Shown here: positions 37,851 to 45,826 of the stretch, piece after piece
Layout: every line of letters begins with the position of its first letter
Position numbering within the stretch: position 1 is the first letter of the stretch
NCBI RefSeq assembly: GCF_002934665.1
Contig: NZ_NIRS01000002.1
Coordinates: forward strand, 1 to 64,000
Direction of reading: 5' to 3'
DNA length: 64,000 nt
Source: Pseudomonas laurylsulfatiphila
Lineage (GTDB): Bacteria > Pseudomonadota > Gammaproteobacteria > Pseudomonadales > Pseudomonadaceae
Notes under the pieces: generated by a model
What the model was told of the DNA's origin: nothing
Database searches by the model: none
Seen by the model: only the letters and a program-made list of their open reading frames with translations
Made by a program: the position numbers and the translations under genes

Positions 37851-38900
37851 ATGACGTTGTCCCAAATTCATCTTGAAGGCGACGCGCACGCGATAGGTCA
37901 TGGCCTCGGTGTCTTCGGGCGTGATGCCGTGCATCGGCACTTGCGTCCACTGGCACTCTGGCAATACCTGGCTTCGCTGGCGCAAACGCCAGCCGCCGCG
38001 CAGATGCGTCAAGCCGTGCAAACAGCGTTTCCTCGTTACTGGCAGGAAATCGAAGGACTGGCCGCTGGCTTGCAACTGCCGTTCAATGAAGTGTTCATGT
38101 GGAACTGCCGGGGTGACTTCGTTCACCCGCAAAGCGTGGATGGCTGCACCACGGTGTTCGGTCCTGCTGGGGGCGGCACGCTGATCGCTCACAATGAGGA
38201 CGGCTTGCCACAACTCAGGGGAAGCTGCGCATTCGCCCATGTCAAACCCGAGTCAGGCCTGGCGTTCAGCAGCTTTGTCTATCCGGGTTCTTTGCCTGGA
38301 CATACACTGGCCGTCAACGAGCGCGGACTGGTGGCGACCGTCAACAACATTCGCCCAGCGAGCATTCCAGCCGGCATCCCTCGACAGATCCTGGGCCGCG
38401 CAACGCTTGACGCCCACACCCTCCAGGAAGCGATTGCGATAGTGACCCGAACCGACCGCGCCGGTGCGTTTCACCATACGTTCGGCCAGGCCGGGAGCCA
38501 TCGGGTCGTCAGTGTCGAGGCCAGCGCCGAAGGCAGTGCCATCAGGGAGGTGCGCAGGCCGGGCGGGCATTCGAACCACCTGATCGCACCGTCGCTGAAC
38601 CGGGTCCCTCAACGCATCACCGCCAGCTCGGGCGCCCGGCAACGATGCGTAGACCAACAGTTGCAGCAGGTACCTGGCGATCTGGATGCGGATTTGTCTT
38701 TGGGTATACTGCGCGACACTTCGGGTGGGCACCTGCCTGTGTACCGCACCGCCGCCGATGATCCGGACGATGAAAACACCTTGGCCACCGGGGTTTTCCT
38801 GATCAGCGCCAGCGCTGTAAAGTGGCGGATTCATACAAAGCCAGACACCGGCCGACCCGATATCGAGGGCGTAGTACTCAACCCTCTCGGCCAAAGTTAG
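37851..38900 (+). CDS. C45 family autoproteolytic acyltransferase/hydrolase
   Basis: An Ntn-hydrolase of the C45 (acyl-CoA:6-aminopenicillanate acyltransferase-like) family, 349 residues. Cys99 in VDGCTT is the expected N-terminal nucleophile after self-cleavage of the Gly-Cys bond. HNEDGLPQ near 116-123 and NERGLVATVNNI are conserved family segments. Members cleave or transfer acyl groups on amino compounds. It is the last gene of the ABC operon, so it may deacylate the imported substrate. No signal peptide is visible, so a cytoplasmic site is assumed. Confidence 0.82.
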   Translation: MTLSQIHLEGDAHAIGHGLGVFGRDAVHRHLRPLALWQYLASLAQTPAAAQMRQAVQTAFPRYWQEIEGLAAGLQLPFNEVFMWNCRGDFVHPQSVDGCTTVFGPAGGGTLIAHNEDGLPQLRGSCAFAHVKPESGLAFSSFVYPGSLPGHTLAVNERGLVATVNNIRPASIPAGIPRQILGRATLDAHTLQEAIAIVTRTDRAGAFHHTFGQAGSHRVVSVEASAEGSAIREVRRPGGHSNHLIAPSLNRVPQRITASSGARQRCVDQQLQQVPGDLDADLSLGILRDTSGGHLPVYRTAADDPDDENTLATGVFLISASAVKWRIHTKPDTGRPDIEGVVLNPLGQS

Positions 38901-39078
38901 CGCTATGAGAAAAACAGGATGCCCCGGAGAAAAGCTGTCCCGGGCACTCTGGTGAAAACCACGCCAGGGGTAGTCTTCGCGATGACCCCTGGCGCGGTAG
39001 AATGACCAGTTTTCACGCGTCGCAGCACCGATTTCCCAAGCACTCAAGGTCGAGTGGCGACCGCCCAACAGCTTATGG

Positions 39079-39993
39079 ATGCCCCTGATGACTATTGCCC
39101 CGGCAGAATTACCTGACACTTTGAATGGCCTCAAGCAATTGCTCGAAGCCATCGAACGGCGCGAGGTGGATATCGCCTTGGGCAGCAGCTCCAGGCGCGT
39201 ATTGATGGCGCTGATCGAGTCGCCGCAACGCACCGCTGTATCTTCGATCAGTGAGCTGGCGGAGCAACTGGACGTCAACGCCTCGACGCTGTCCCGGCTG
39301 GCACAACGCCTGGGCTATGGCGGCTTCAGCAAATTGCAGGACGTCTTTCGCCGGGAGATCACCGAAGGCAAGCATTTCTACAGTGACCAGGCCTCGCAAC
39401 TGGTGGTCAATGCGGGTGACAAGGACATCCTCAATCAGTTGACTCGCCTGGGTCGTCAGGAAAGCGCAAACATCGCCAGCATGATCGAGCAGGTTGATCC
39501 CGACGTGTTTGTCCAGACCGTCGAGTTGCTGGCCAGTGCCCACCGGGTACGGATCCACGGTATGCGCCAATTCAATTCGCTCGCGCTCTTCATGTCCTAC
39601 GGCCTGGGCATGTTGCGCCCGGATGTGGCGGCGCTTGATTCCAGTCGCCAGGGTGTGGCGGATGCCCTTGCGCAACTGGATGTGGGCGATGTACTGGTGG
39701 TGTCCAGCTGCTTTCCCTACACCCCCAGCGTGCTCGCCACTGCCGAAGTGGCTGCCCGCCACGGGATCAGGGTCATTGCGCTGACCGACTCATCCAGCTC
39801 GCCGCTGGCCAAGGTTGCATTGCACAGCTTCTATGTACCCAACCACAGTCTGTTCTTCAGCAACAGCATGTGCGCCTTCATGTTGCTGGCGCAGGCGTTG
39901 TTGAGTGCCGTTGCCAGCAAGCTGGGCGAGGCGTCCGTTTCAGCGTTGAAACATCGTGAAAGCCTGATCGACGAACTCAACGCTTCGCTGTAA
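39079..39993 (+). CDS. MurR/RpiR family transcriptional regulator
   Basis: A 304-residue regulator: N-terminal HTH_6 domain (about 1-85; SISELAEQLDVNASTLSRLAQRLG) and a C-terminal SIS domain (about 130-260) that normally binds a phosphosugar or similar ligand. It follows the C45 gene by about 180 bases on the same strand and is the best local candidate to control the ABC/aminotransferase divergon. ATG 39088 is an alternative start. Confidence 0.87.
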   Translation: MPLMTIAPAELPDTLNGLKQLLEAIERREVDIALGSSSRRVLMALIESPQRTAVSSISELAEQLDVNASTLSRLAQRLGYGGFSKLQDVFRREITEGKHFYSDQASQLVVNAGDKDILNQLTRLGRQESANIASMIEQVDPDVFVQTVELLASAHRVRIHGMRQFNSLALFMSYGLGMLRPDVAALDSSRQGVADALAQLDVGDVLVVSSCFPYTPSVLATAEVAARHGIRVIALTDSSSSPLAKVALHSFYVPNHSLFFSNSMCAFMLLAQALLSAVASKLGEASVSALKHRESLIDELNASL

Positions 39994-40134
39994 GGCCGGG
40001 TCTGGAGGTTCGAGTACTGAATCACCTCTGCTATCTGCAATGCTCAAATCGCACTTTCTTGCAGACTGCACGCCCCAGTGGATGAACACGGATCGCAAGT
40101 CCTTGTTTACCGGCGTATTGGCTGGCCGATGCCT

Positions 40135-40150
40135 TTGGCACAGGAAATGC
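40135..40150 (+). promoter_or_regulatory. Possible sigma-54 promoter upstream of hemerythrin gene
   Basis: TTGGCACAGGAAATGC has GG and GC elements separated by exactly ten bases, as at the -24/-12 elements of RpoN promoters. It ends 70 bases before the hemerythrin ATG. No enhancer-binding protein gene lies nearby, and one match of this length can occur by chance. Confidence 0.35.
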
Positions 40151-40220
40151 GATAGCTACCGGGACGCCTCAATGCCACACCCCGTTGAGGCTCAATTCCA
40201 CGCTAGCTGAGGCAGCCAAC

Positions 40221-40697
40221 ATGAACGCGATTGACCTTCTGAAAGCCGATCATCAAACCGTGAAAGCCATTCTTGCTCAATTGAGCGAATCGACTGATAA
40301 AGCGATCAAGAAACGCACTGACCTCCTGGATAAGCTGGAGATGGAGATTTCCATCCATACAAAACTGGAAGAAGAAATCCTCTACCCAGCCTTCAAGGCG
40401 GCCGGGACCAAGGAGCAGGACGTCTTGTACTTCGAAGCGAAGGAAGAACATCGCACCGTCGACTCGCTGGTATTACCGGATCTGAAGCAGACTGATCCGG
40501 GCACGCCGGAATTTGCCGGGCGGGTGAAGGTCGTCAAAGAGCTGCTGGAGCACCACATTGAAGAGGAGGAAACCGAAATGTTTCCTCAGGCGAAAAAACT
40601 ATTGGGAAAATCCAGGCTCGACGACCTCGGCGAGCAAATGGAAGCGATGAAAGCCAGTTGCAAGAAGGAATGGGCCGCAACCCATATGGCAGCCTGA
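40221..40697 (+). CDS. Hemerythrin domain-containing protein
   Basis: A 158-residue four-helix hemerythrin-like protein with the expected ligand-rich motifs DHQTVK, HTKLEEEILYPAF, EEHRTVD and HHIEEEETEMFPQ, which would bind a di-iron centre. Such proteins bind O2 or NO, or take part in iron and oxidative-stress handling. ATG 40221 starts the family N-terminus MNAIDLLKADH. It stands alone between the RpiR gene and the metal-sensor genes. Confidence 0.87.
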   Translation: MNAIDLLKADHQTVKAILAQLSESTDKAIKKRTDLLDKLEMEISIHTKLEEEILYPAFKAAGTKEQDVLYFEAKEEHRTVDSLVLPDLKQTDPGTPEFAGRVKVVKELLEHHIEEEETEMFPQAKKLLGKSRLDDLGEQMEAMKASCKKEWAATHMAA

Positions 40698-40756
40698 CGC
40701 CTGCCCGGTCGCGAAGTCCTGTCTACAGCCGTAATACTTAAGGACGAACACTGTAA

Positions 40757-40862
40757 CTGTGGCGAGGGAGCTTGTCGGATCGCCGCACCGTCCCGCTGGA
40801 CTGTGCAGCAGTCCCATTAGGGCCGCTACGCGCCCCAGCGGGAGCAAGCTCCCTCGCCACAG
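40757..40862. repeat. REP-type inverted repeat
   Basis: CTGTGGCGAGGGAGCTTG at 40757-40774 is mirrored by CAAGCTCCCTCGCCACAG at 40845-40862, with GC-rich sequence and a smaller palindrome between. This is the usual form of Pseudomonas intergenic REP pairs. It lies between the hemerythrin gene and the RcnR-like gene. Confidence 0.8.
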
Positions 40863-40878
40863 GTTGCTTATTTTTTTG

Positions 40879-40931
40879 CATAGGTATAGGGGGTATGCCT
40901 ATCATGCGCAAAGCATAGGTAGGGGGGGTAT
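40879..40931. promoter_or_regulatory. Two G-tract operators for an RcnR-like metal sensor
   Basis: GCATAGGTATAGGGGGTAT (40878/40879-40896) and GCATAGGTAGGGGGGGTAT (40913-40931) are near copies about 34 bases apart. Each has a G5-G7 core with TA/AT flanks (ATAGGGGGTAT at 40886-40896), the design bound by RcnR/CsoR-family tetramers. The second copy ends eight bases before the sensor ATG, so binding would block its own transcription. Confidence 0.65.
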
Positions 40932-40938
40932 CCATCCA

Positions 40939-41214
40939 ATGGGCCATATCGCAGCAAACAAAGACGATCTTCTCAAGCGTGTAAAACGTATTGCCGGACA
41001 AATCCAGGCCGTTGAACGCGCATTGGAATCGGATCTCGATTGCGCCAGGACACTGCACCTTGTGGCCGCCACTCGCGGCGCCATCAACGGCTTGATGGAA
41101 GAAATCATCGAGGACCACGCGCGTGAACATGTCGCGAACCCTGCCCTGAGCGAAGCAGAGCGCAACAAGGGCGTCGAGGAGTTGCTTGAAGCCATTCGCC
41201 GTTACTCCAAGTGA
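40939..41214 (+). CDS. dmeR: RcnR/FrmR (CsoR) family metal-sensing repressor
   Basis: An all-helical repressor of 91 residues. His3, Cys35, His60 and His64 are all present, the full ligand set of the Ni/Co sensor RcnR; the formaldehyde sensor FrmR lacks His3 and His64. ATG 40939 is chosen because it starts this MGH N-terminus. The gene is 19 bases upstream of a CDF exporter gene, matching the DmeR-DmeF arrangement. Metal binding should release the two G-tract operators upstream. Confidence 0.85.
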   Translation: MGHIAANKDDLLKRVKRIAGQIQAVERALESDLDCARTLHLVAATRGAINGLMEEIIEDHAREHVANPALSEAERNKGVEELLEAIRRYSK

Positions 41215-41233
41215 ACATATCCAGGTAGACATC

Positions 41234-42175
41234 ATGAGCAGCCCCCACATCAACTACAGGCACGACCACGTGTTCCTTGGCCCGGCGCACGACGAAAATG
41301 CCAGGCGCACGCTTTGGGTTGTGGCATTGACCCTTGTGATGATGGTTGGCGAGATCACCGCCGGGTACATCACGGGCTCGATGGCGCTACTGGCCGATGG
41401 TTTTCACATGGCAACCCATGCCGGTGCATTGGGCATCGCGGCGGCCGCTTACGGATACGCAAAGCGCCATGCCTACAGCCAGCGCTACAGTTTCGGTACC
41501 GGAAAGGTTGGAGACTTGGGCGGGTTCGCCTCGGCGCTGATCCTCGGCATGGTCGCCCTGGGCATCGGCGTTGAGTCTGTCATGCGCCTCTTGCAACCAA
41601 CGCAAGTTCAGTTCGGCACCGCGACGCTCATCGTGATTGCCGGTCTGATCGTCAACGTCATCAGTGCCCTGCTGCTGGGCTACGATCATAGTCATGGGCA
41701 CAGTCATGGGCACGATCATGATGATCACGGCTATGCCCATGCCCATGCCCATCACGGCAACGACAACAACCTGAAATCCGCCTACGTCCATGTCATCGCA
41801 GACGCGCTGACTTCGGTGCTGGCCATTGTTGCACTGCTCGCCGGCCGGTATCTGGGCTGGGTATGGCTGGACCCGGTGATGGGCATCGTCGGCGCCATCG
41901 TTATCGCGCGTTGGGCCTGGACCTTGATGGGGACCACCGCAGGTGTGCTGCTCGATCAGACCGATGCGCACGTTGCCGAGGAAATCCGCGAACGGGTCGA
42001 GAAACCGGGGGATGCCACCATCACGGACTTGCACGTCTGGCGAATCGGGCCGCAAGCCCATGCGGCCATCGTCAGCGTCCTTGGCGAAGCCACGGCGAGC
42101 GCCGACAGCATTCGTGAACGTCTTAAACCTGTGCACGAAGTCAGCCACCTGACGGTCGAGTTTCGACCGGCCTGA
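41234..42175 (+). CDS. dmeF: Cation diffusion facilitator, DmeF-type Co/Ni exporter
   Basis: Inner-membrane metal/H+ antiporter of 313 residues with six helices. LLADGFHMATHAG in helix 2 and HVIADALTSV in helix 5 form the metal site; the DGxHMxTH form is typical of DmeF rather than of Zn exporters. A His-rich loop between helices 4 and 5 (about residues 152-180, HSHGHSHGHDHDDHG) probably collects metal. A cytoplasmic C-terminal domain follows. Cotranscribed with the RcnR-like repressor. Confidence 0.87.
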   Translation: MSSPHINYRHDHVFLGPAHDENARRTLWVVALTLVMMVGEITAGYITGSMALLADGFHMATHAGALGIAAAAYGYAKRHAYSQRYSFGTGKVGDLGGFASALILGMVALGIGVESVMRLLQPTQVQFGTATLIVIAGLIVNVISALLLGYDHSHGHSHGHDHDDHGYAHAHAHHGNDNNLKSAYVHVIADALTSVLAIVALLAGRYLGWVWLDPVMGIVGAIVIARWAWTLMGTTAGVLLDQTDAHVAEEIRERVEKPGDATITDLHVWRIGPQAHAAIVSVLGEATASADSIRERLKPVHEVSHLTVEFRPA

Positions 42176-42217
42176 TCCCGCATCTCCCCACTCTTGTCTC
42201 CAAAGGAACCCCTAATA

Positions 42218-42589
42218 ATGCCACCAGGGAAACGTGAACTGGCGCGGATCGAACGCCGGTTGATCACCACGCTCACCGAAGCGTGCGAAACAGCCAAAGG
42301 TGAAATCAAAGGCTTTACCTGGCTCACCCACACCGCTGACTTGAATGCGTTGACTGAAACCCTGAAGGTCATCTGGGTGTTCGAAACTCTGGCTGACAGG
42401 CAGCTCGCCCAGGTTGACGCGAAGGCGCGCATCCTTGAGTTGACGGCCATCGCGTTGAATGAGGCCAACATCGACCTGACCCCTTCAGACCGCACTGTCC
42501 GCTTCGACTCTGAGCAAGAGTGCCAACGCACTCACGGCGGCGACTGGAAAAGTCGCCTGGCTCAATCACGGATGGCCAAAGGTGACTGA
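42218..42589 (+). CDS. Conserved hypothetical protein
   Basis: A 123-residue soluble protein with no recognised domain; ATG 42218 follows AAGGAA. It is mostly helical by composition, with a mid-section KVIWVFETLADRQLAQVD and a polar C-terminus (GGDWKSRLAQSRMAKGD). It sits 42 bases after the exporter gene and two bases before the DUF1289 gene, so it is probably cotranscribed with one or both. Function unknown. Confidence 0.65.
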   Translation: MPPGKRELARIERRLITTLTEACETAKGEIKGFTWLTHTADLNALTETLKVIWVFETLADRQLAQVDAKARILELTAIALNEANIDLTPSDRTVRFDSEQECQRTHGGDWKSRLAQSRMAKGD

Positions 42590-42591
42590 AA

Positions 42592-42774
42592 ATGGCTAAG
42601 GAAATCGAAAACCCGTGCATTGCCGTTTGCCAACTCAGTGGTGATCTGTGTGTCAGTTGCGGGCGAAGCAAGGAAGACATCAGAAAGTGGAAACGCATGA
42701 AGCGGCCTGAAAAAATGGCCGCTGTGCAACGGGCGAATGTGCGCTTGAAAGGGCTCAGGAAAGCACAGGGTTAA
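42592..42774 (+). CDS. DUF1289 family small protein
   Basis: A 60-residue protein with four Cys in a CIAVC...CVSCGRSKEDI pattern, the hallmark of DUF1289, where they may hold a metal ion or Fe-S site. The C-terminal half is basic (KWKRMKRPEKM). It starts two bases after the preceding stop. Function unknown. Confidence 0.8.
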   Translation: MAKEIENPCIAVCQLSGDLCVSCGRSKEDIRKWKRMKRPEKMAAVQRANVRLKGLRKAQG

Positions 42775-42782
42775 TCACTTCC

Positions 42783-44132
42783 TCAGCATTCAACAGTCGA
42801 TGCAAGCGGTAACCAGACGCACACTTCGAATCCGTCCCGTCGACCTGTTGCAGGGGAGATCAATTTCATTCTCGCGTTGACCCCCTGCACTATGGTTTTG
42901 GCAATCGCCAACCCCAGCCCTGAACCGCTGATTTCACTGTTTCCCCGCACAAAGCGCTCGGTGAGCCTCTGCAATACCGGCTCAGGCACCGGCGGGCCAC
43001 CATTGACTACCCGCAGCAGCGCCTGGTCGGTGAGGCTGACTTCGACCGGTTGATCCGCGGTGCCATACTTGAGCGCATTCTCGATCAGGTTGCGCAACAG
43101 GATTGCAAAAGCGTCCGGATCAATCGTCGAGTACACGCTCGTCCGGGTTGGCAGGTGCAACTCGATTCGGTGCCCACCGCTGTGGTTCCACTCATCAACC
43201 ACATGCGCCAACAACGGAATGAGGTCCTGGGGCGCTTCGGACAACAGCCCACCCCCCTCGGCCTTGGCCAGTTGCATGAGTTTTTCCGAGAGCCGCGTCA
43301 GTTCGCGCAACGCGCTTTCAATTTTAGCTGCGCGTAACCGCAACGGGCCTTCGGGCGCTTCGTGACGCAAACGCTGGATCTGCGCCAGGGTCGCGGCCAG
43401 TGGTGTGCGCAGTTCATGGGCGCTGTTGGCAGTAAAGCTGCGCTCGGTCTCCAAGGCCTTGCGCAAACGCTCCAGCAGGTGGTTGACCGCTTCGGCCAAC
43501 GGATTGATTTCGGCCGGCAGGCGGGCCACCTGGATCGGCGACAGATCCCCCACGCCCCGAGCCTCCACTGCACGGCGATAGGCCAATACACTGCGCAGGC
43601 TGATGCGCACAAACATCCAGGTGCCAAACAGGCTGATGGGAATCAACGCCAATAACGGCAACAACAAGGCAAGCAACGCTTCGCGTGCCGCTTCACGGCG
43701 ATGCTCAAGCGGTTCGGCAATTTCGATAAACACCGTTTGACGCAGCGCGCTGGCGGCGTACAGGCGGTATTTTTTAGTGGTTGAAAAGCCTTCGGCCGGT
43801 TGTTGGTTGAAGATCTTCGGGTTGGCGTCGTGGGACTGCATCAGGATCTGGCCCTTGGCATCGCGCACCAGATACGTCAGGTATTCCTTGTGCATTTTCA
43901 GGGTGGCGACATGCTGTGCCTCACGGGGATTTTCCCGGTTGCTGATTTCCAGCACCGCCAGGGGCAGGATGCGCTGCGCGGTCTCCTCCAGCGCACTGTC
44001 GAACGCCTCGTTCAATTCATGTTGCACCACCAGCCAGGCACCGACGGTTGCCGCCAGCCACAGTAAGGTCGTGCCCAAGGTCAGCCCCAGGCCGAGACGT
44101 TTTTGCAGGCTTGACGACGGCTTCATGCGCAC
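42783..44132 (-). CDS. Two-component sensor histidine kinase
   Basis: Membrane kinase of 449 residues. Helix 1 covers about residues 13-35 and a periplasmic sensor about 36-150. Helix 2 lies about 150-175, followed by HAMP, then HisKA with the phospho-His in HELRTPLAAT (about 240). The ATPase domain has NLIENALKYG and GSGLGLAIAKT. It overlaps the response-regulator gene by 10 bases, which is translational coupling. The divergent redox genes are its likely targets. The signal is unknown; QseC/PmrB-like kinases sense cations or peptides. Confidence 0.9.
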   Translation of the reverse strand: MRMKPSSSLQKRLGLGLTLGTTLLWLAATVGAWLVVQHELNEAFDSALEETAQRILPLAVLEISNRENPREAQHVATLKMHKEYLTYLVRDAKGQILMQSHDANPKIFNQQPAEGFSTTKKYRLYAASALRQTVFIEIAEPLEHRREAAREALLALLLPLLALIPISLFGTWMFVRISLRSVLAYRRAVEARGVGDLSPIQVARLPAEINPLAEAVNHLLERLRKALETERSFTANSAHELRTPLAATLAQIQRLRHEAPEGPLRLRAAKIESALRELTRLSEKLMQLAKAEGGGLLSEAPQDLIPLLAHVVDEWNHSGGHRIELHLPTRTSVYSTIDPDAFAILLRNLIENALKYGTADQPVEVSLTDQALLRVVNGGPPVPEPVLQRLTERFVRGNSEISGSGLGLAIAKTIVQGVNARMKLISPATGRRDGFEVCVWLPLASTVEC

Positions 44133-44782
44133 ACCAACCGGTAGCCCATGCCCCGCACGGTTTCTATCAGGTCGCGCCCGAGTTTTTTACGCAGACGGCT
44201 GATATAGACCTCGATGGTATTGCTCTCGATTTCGGCGCCGAAGGCATATAGCCGCTCTTCCAGCTGCGACTTGGACAGCAGCGCGCTGGGGCGCTGCACA
44301 AATGCCTCGAACAGCGCCCACTCGCGCGCCGTGAGGTCCACCGTCGCGCCAGCCCGCTGCACTGTGCGTGCACTCATGTCGACCTGCAGATCACCGAGCT
44401 TGATCTGTGGATTGGGGTTGCCGCTGTAACGCCGGGCCACCGCCGCCACACGGGCCGAGAGCTCAAACAGGTCGAACGGTTTGACCAGGTAGTCGTCGGC
44501 TCCGGCGTTGAGGCCCGCGATACGATCGGAAATCTGATCCTGGGCAGTCAGGATAATCACCGGCGTCACATCCCCTGCCGAGCGTTGCTGACGCAAAAAA
44601 TCCAGCCCGCGACCGTCCGGGAGCATCAGATCCAGCAGGATCAGGTCGTAAGGCGTGGTGCGTACGCTGTTGCGCGCATGGTCCAGGCGCTGCACCCAAT
44701 CGACCGCGTGGCCGTCATCGGCGATCTGCTCGCGCACCGCCTCCCCCAATCCCGGTGCGTCCTCGACCAATAAAACCCGCAT
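44123..44782 (-). CDS. OmpR family response regulator
   Basis: A 219-residue regulator: receiver domain (1-115) with the phospho-Asp in LILLDLMLPD (about residue 51) and Lys in VKPFDLFEL, and a C-terminal winged helix (about 125-218). ATG 44782 gives MRVLLVEDAPG. It is divergent from the PepSY/DUF2271/flavoprotein genes, with 132 bases between, and precedes its kinase. Confidence 0.92.
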   Translation of the reverse strand: MRVLLVEDAPGLGEAVREQIADDGHAVDWVQRLDHARNSVRTTPYDLILLDLMLPDGRGLDFLRQQRSAGDVTPVIILTAQDQISDRIAGLNAGADDYLVKPFDLFELSARVAAVARRYSGNPNPQIKLGDLQVDMSARTVQRAGATVDLTAREWALFEAFVQRPSALLSKSQLEERLYAFGAEIESNTIEVYISRLRKKLGRDLIETVRGMGYRLVCA

Positions 44783-44828
44783 CTGGCCCCTCCTGTGATG
44801 GTTGTCGTGCAGCACCTTAATCGCCTTA

Positions 44829-44864
44829 CCTGACGTGAATCTGAAGATTCAGCTGGTTGTCAGG
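44829..44864. promoter_or_regulatory. Nested inverted repeats in two-component/PepSY divergent region
   Basis: TGAATCTGAAGATTCA (44836-44851) is a palindrome with a four-base centre. It is flanked by CCTGAC (44829-44834) and GTCAGG (44859-44864). It sits midway between the response-regulator start and the PepSY gene start, and is a candidate site for the response regulator. Confidence 0.4.
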
Positions 44865-44914
44865 AATGCACCTTAGGGTATGCCACAGACGCCGACCTCG
44901 ACGGGAGACAGATC

Positions 44915-45238
44915 ATGAAATCAGTTTTTATTGCCAATGCCACGCTGGTGAGCCTGCTGCTCAGCGGTTACGCCCTGGCCGATGACGACTGCAGCGACCC
45001 GGTGAGCGACTGGCAACCGCGCGAAACCTTGCGTCAGCAGGTAGAGCGACAGTATGGCTGGAGCGTGCAGCGCATCAAGGTCGACGACGGTTGTTATGAG
45101 CTCAAGGGGTTGGACCGCAAAGGCAATGCCATCGAAGCCAGCTATTCACCGGCATCACTGCGCCTGCACACACTCGAGATCCATTTCCGGGACGACGGCG
45201 ATGCCAGGGATTACCTCGGCAGCCCGCTCACCGAATGA
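44915..45238 (+). CDS. Periplasmic PepSY domain protein
   Basis: A 107-residue protein with a signal peptide (cleavage after GYALA, about residue 22) and one PepSY domain (WQPRETLRQQVERQYG to LEIHFRDDGDARDYLG). Such small PepSY proteins are often encoded beside OmpR-type two-component systems. Two mature Cys residues (DDDCSDP and DDGCYEL) could pair. First gene of the plus-strand redox set. Confidence 0.8.
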   Translation: MKSVFIANATLVSLLLSGYALADDDCSDPVSDWQPRETLRQQVERQYGWSVQRIKVDDGCYELKGLDRKGNAIEASYSPASLRLHTLEIHFRDDGDARDYLGSPLTE

Positions 45239-45330
45239 CACCTCGCCTGTCGATGAGTTTTTCCTGCGCTTCAGGTTGCTGTCAGCAAGCAGGTCCAGGC
45301 TCTCGACCTAACGATCAAAAGGACACCGCC

Positions 45331-45801
45331 ATGAAAAAGATCATCACAGCAACTTGCCTCGCAGGGGCCATTGCCCTGCCGGGACTGGCCCAGGCCCGTG
45401 AGGTGACCTTGACCACACAGCTCAAGGACTACGGCGGCAATGATGCCTATCTGGCGATCTACGTCACCGACGCCAATGGCCAATACCAGAAAACCCTCTG
45501 GGTGGCCGGCAAGAAGGCCAAATATTACAAACACCTGGGCGATTGGGTTCGTGGCAGTGGGATGAACCCGAGCGAGTTTGACGGCGTCAGCGGCGCCAGT
45601 GTCGGCAGTGGGCGCACGCTCAAAGTCAGCGTCGAACTGGCAGACACCCTGATTGATGCCGGGTATCAGATCCGTATCGACAGCGCCGTCGAGGACAAAC
45701 GTGACGCCCGCGCCGATGTCAGCGTGCCCCTGACGTCCAAGGGCGCAGGCAAGCAGGCAACCGGCAGTAGCTACGTCGACTCCTTTACTTACGATCTGTA
45801 G
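45331..45801 (+). CDS. Exported DUF2271 protein, putative flavinylated carrier
   Basis: A 156-residue protein with a signal peptide (MKKIITATCLAGAIALPGLAQA) and a DUF2271 domain. Residues 84-90 read DGVSGAS, which fits the ApbE flavin-attachment pattern (Asp, then Ser/Thr-Gly-Ala-Thr/Ser). A periplasmic FMN-bearing electron carrier is therefore likely. An ApbE gene lies two genes downstream and a PepSY/flavodoxin reductase gene in between. ATG 45331 follows an AAAGGA sequence. The flavin role is inferred from the motif and context. Confidence 0.75.
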   Translation: MKKIITATCLAGAIALPGLAQAREVTLTTQLKDYGGNDAYLAIYVTDANGQYQKTLWVAGKKAKYYKHLGDWVRGSGMNPSEFDGVSGASVGSGRTLKVSVELADTLIDAGYQIRIDSAVEDKRDARADVSVPLTSKGAGKQATGSSYVDSFTYDL

Positions 45802-45826
45802 CACCCGCCAATTCTGGAGGCTGAAC

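Noticed and set aside
38920..38950. Hairpin-like TGCCCCGG...CCCGGGCA after the C45 gene as terminator
   Set aside because: The arms do not pair cleanly and no T run follows.
41690..41760. Short tandem DNA repeat
   Set aside because: The repetitive CAT/CAC codons encode the His-rich metal-binding loop of the DmeF exporter.
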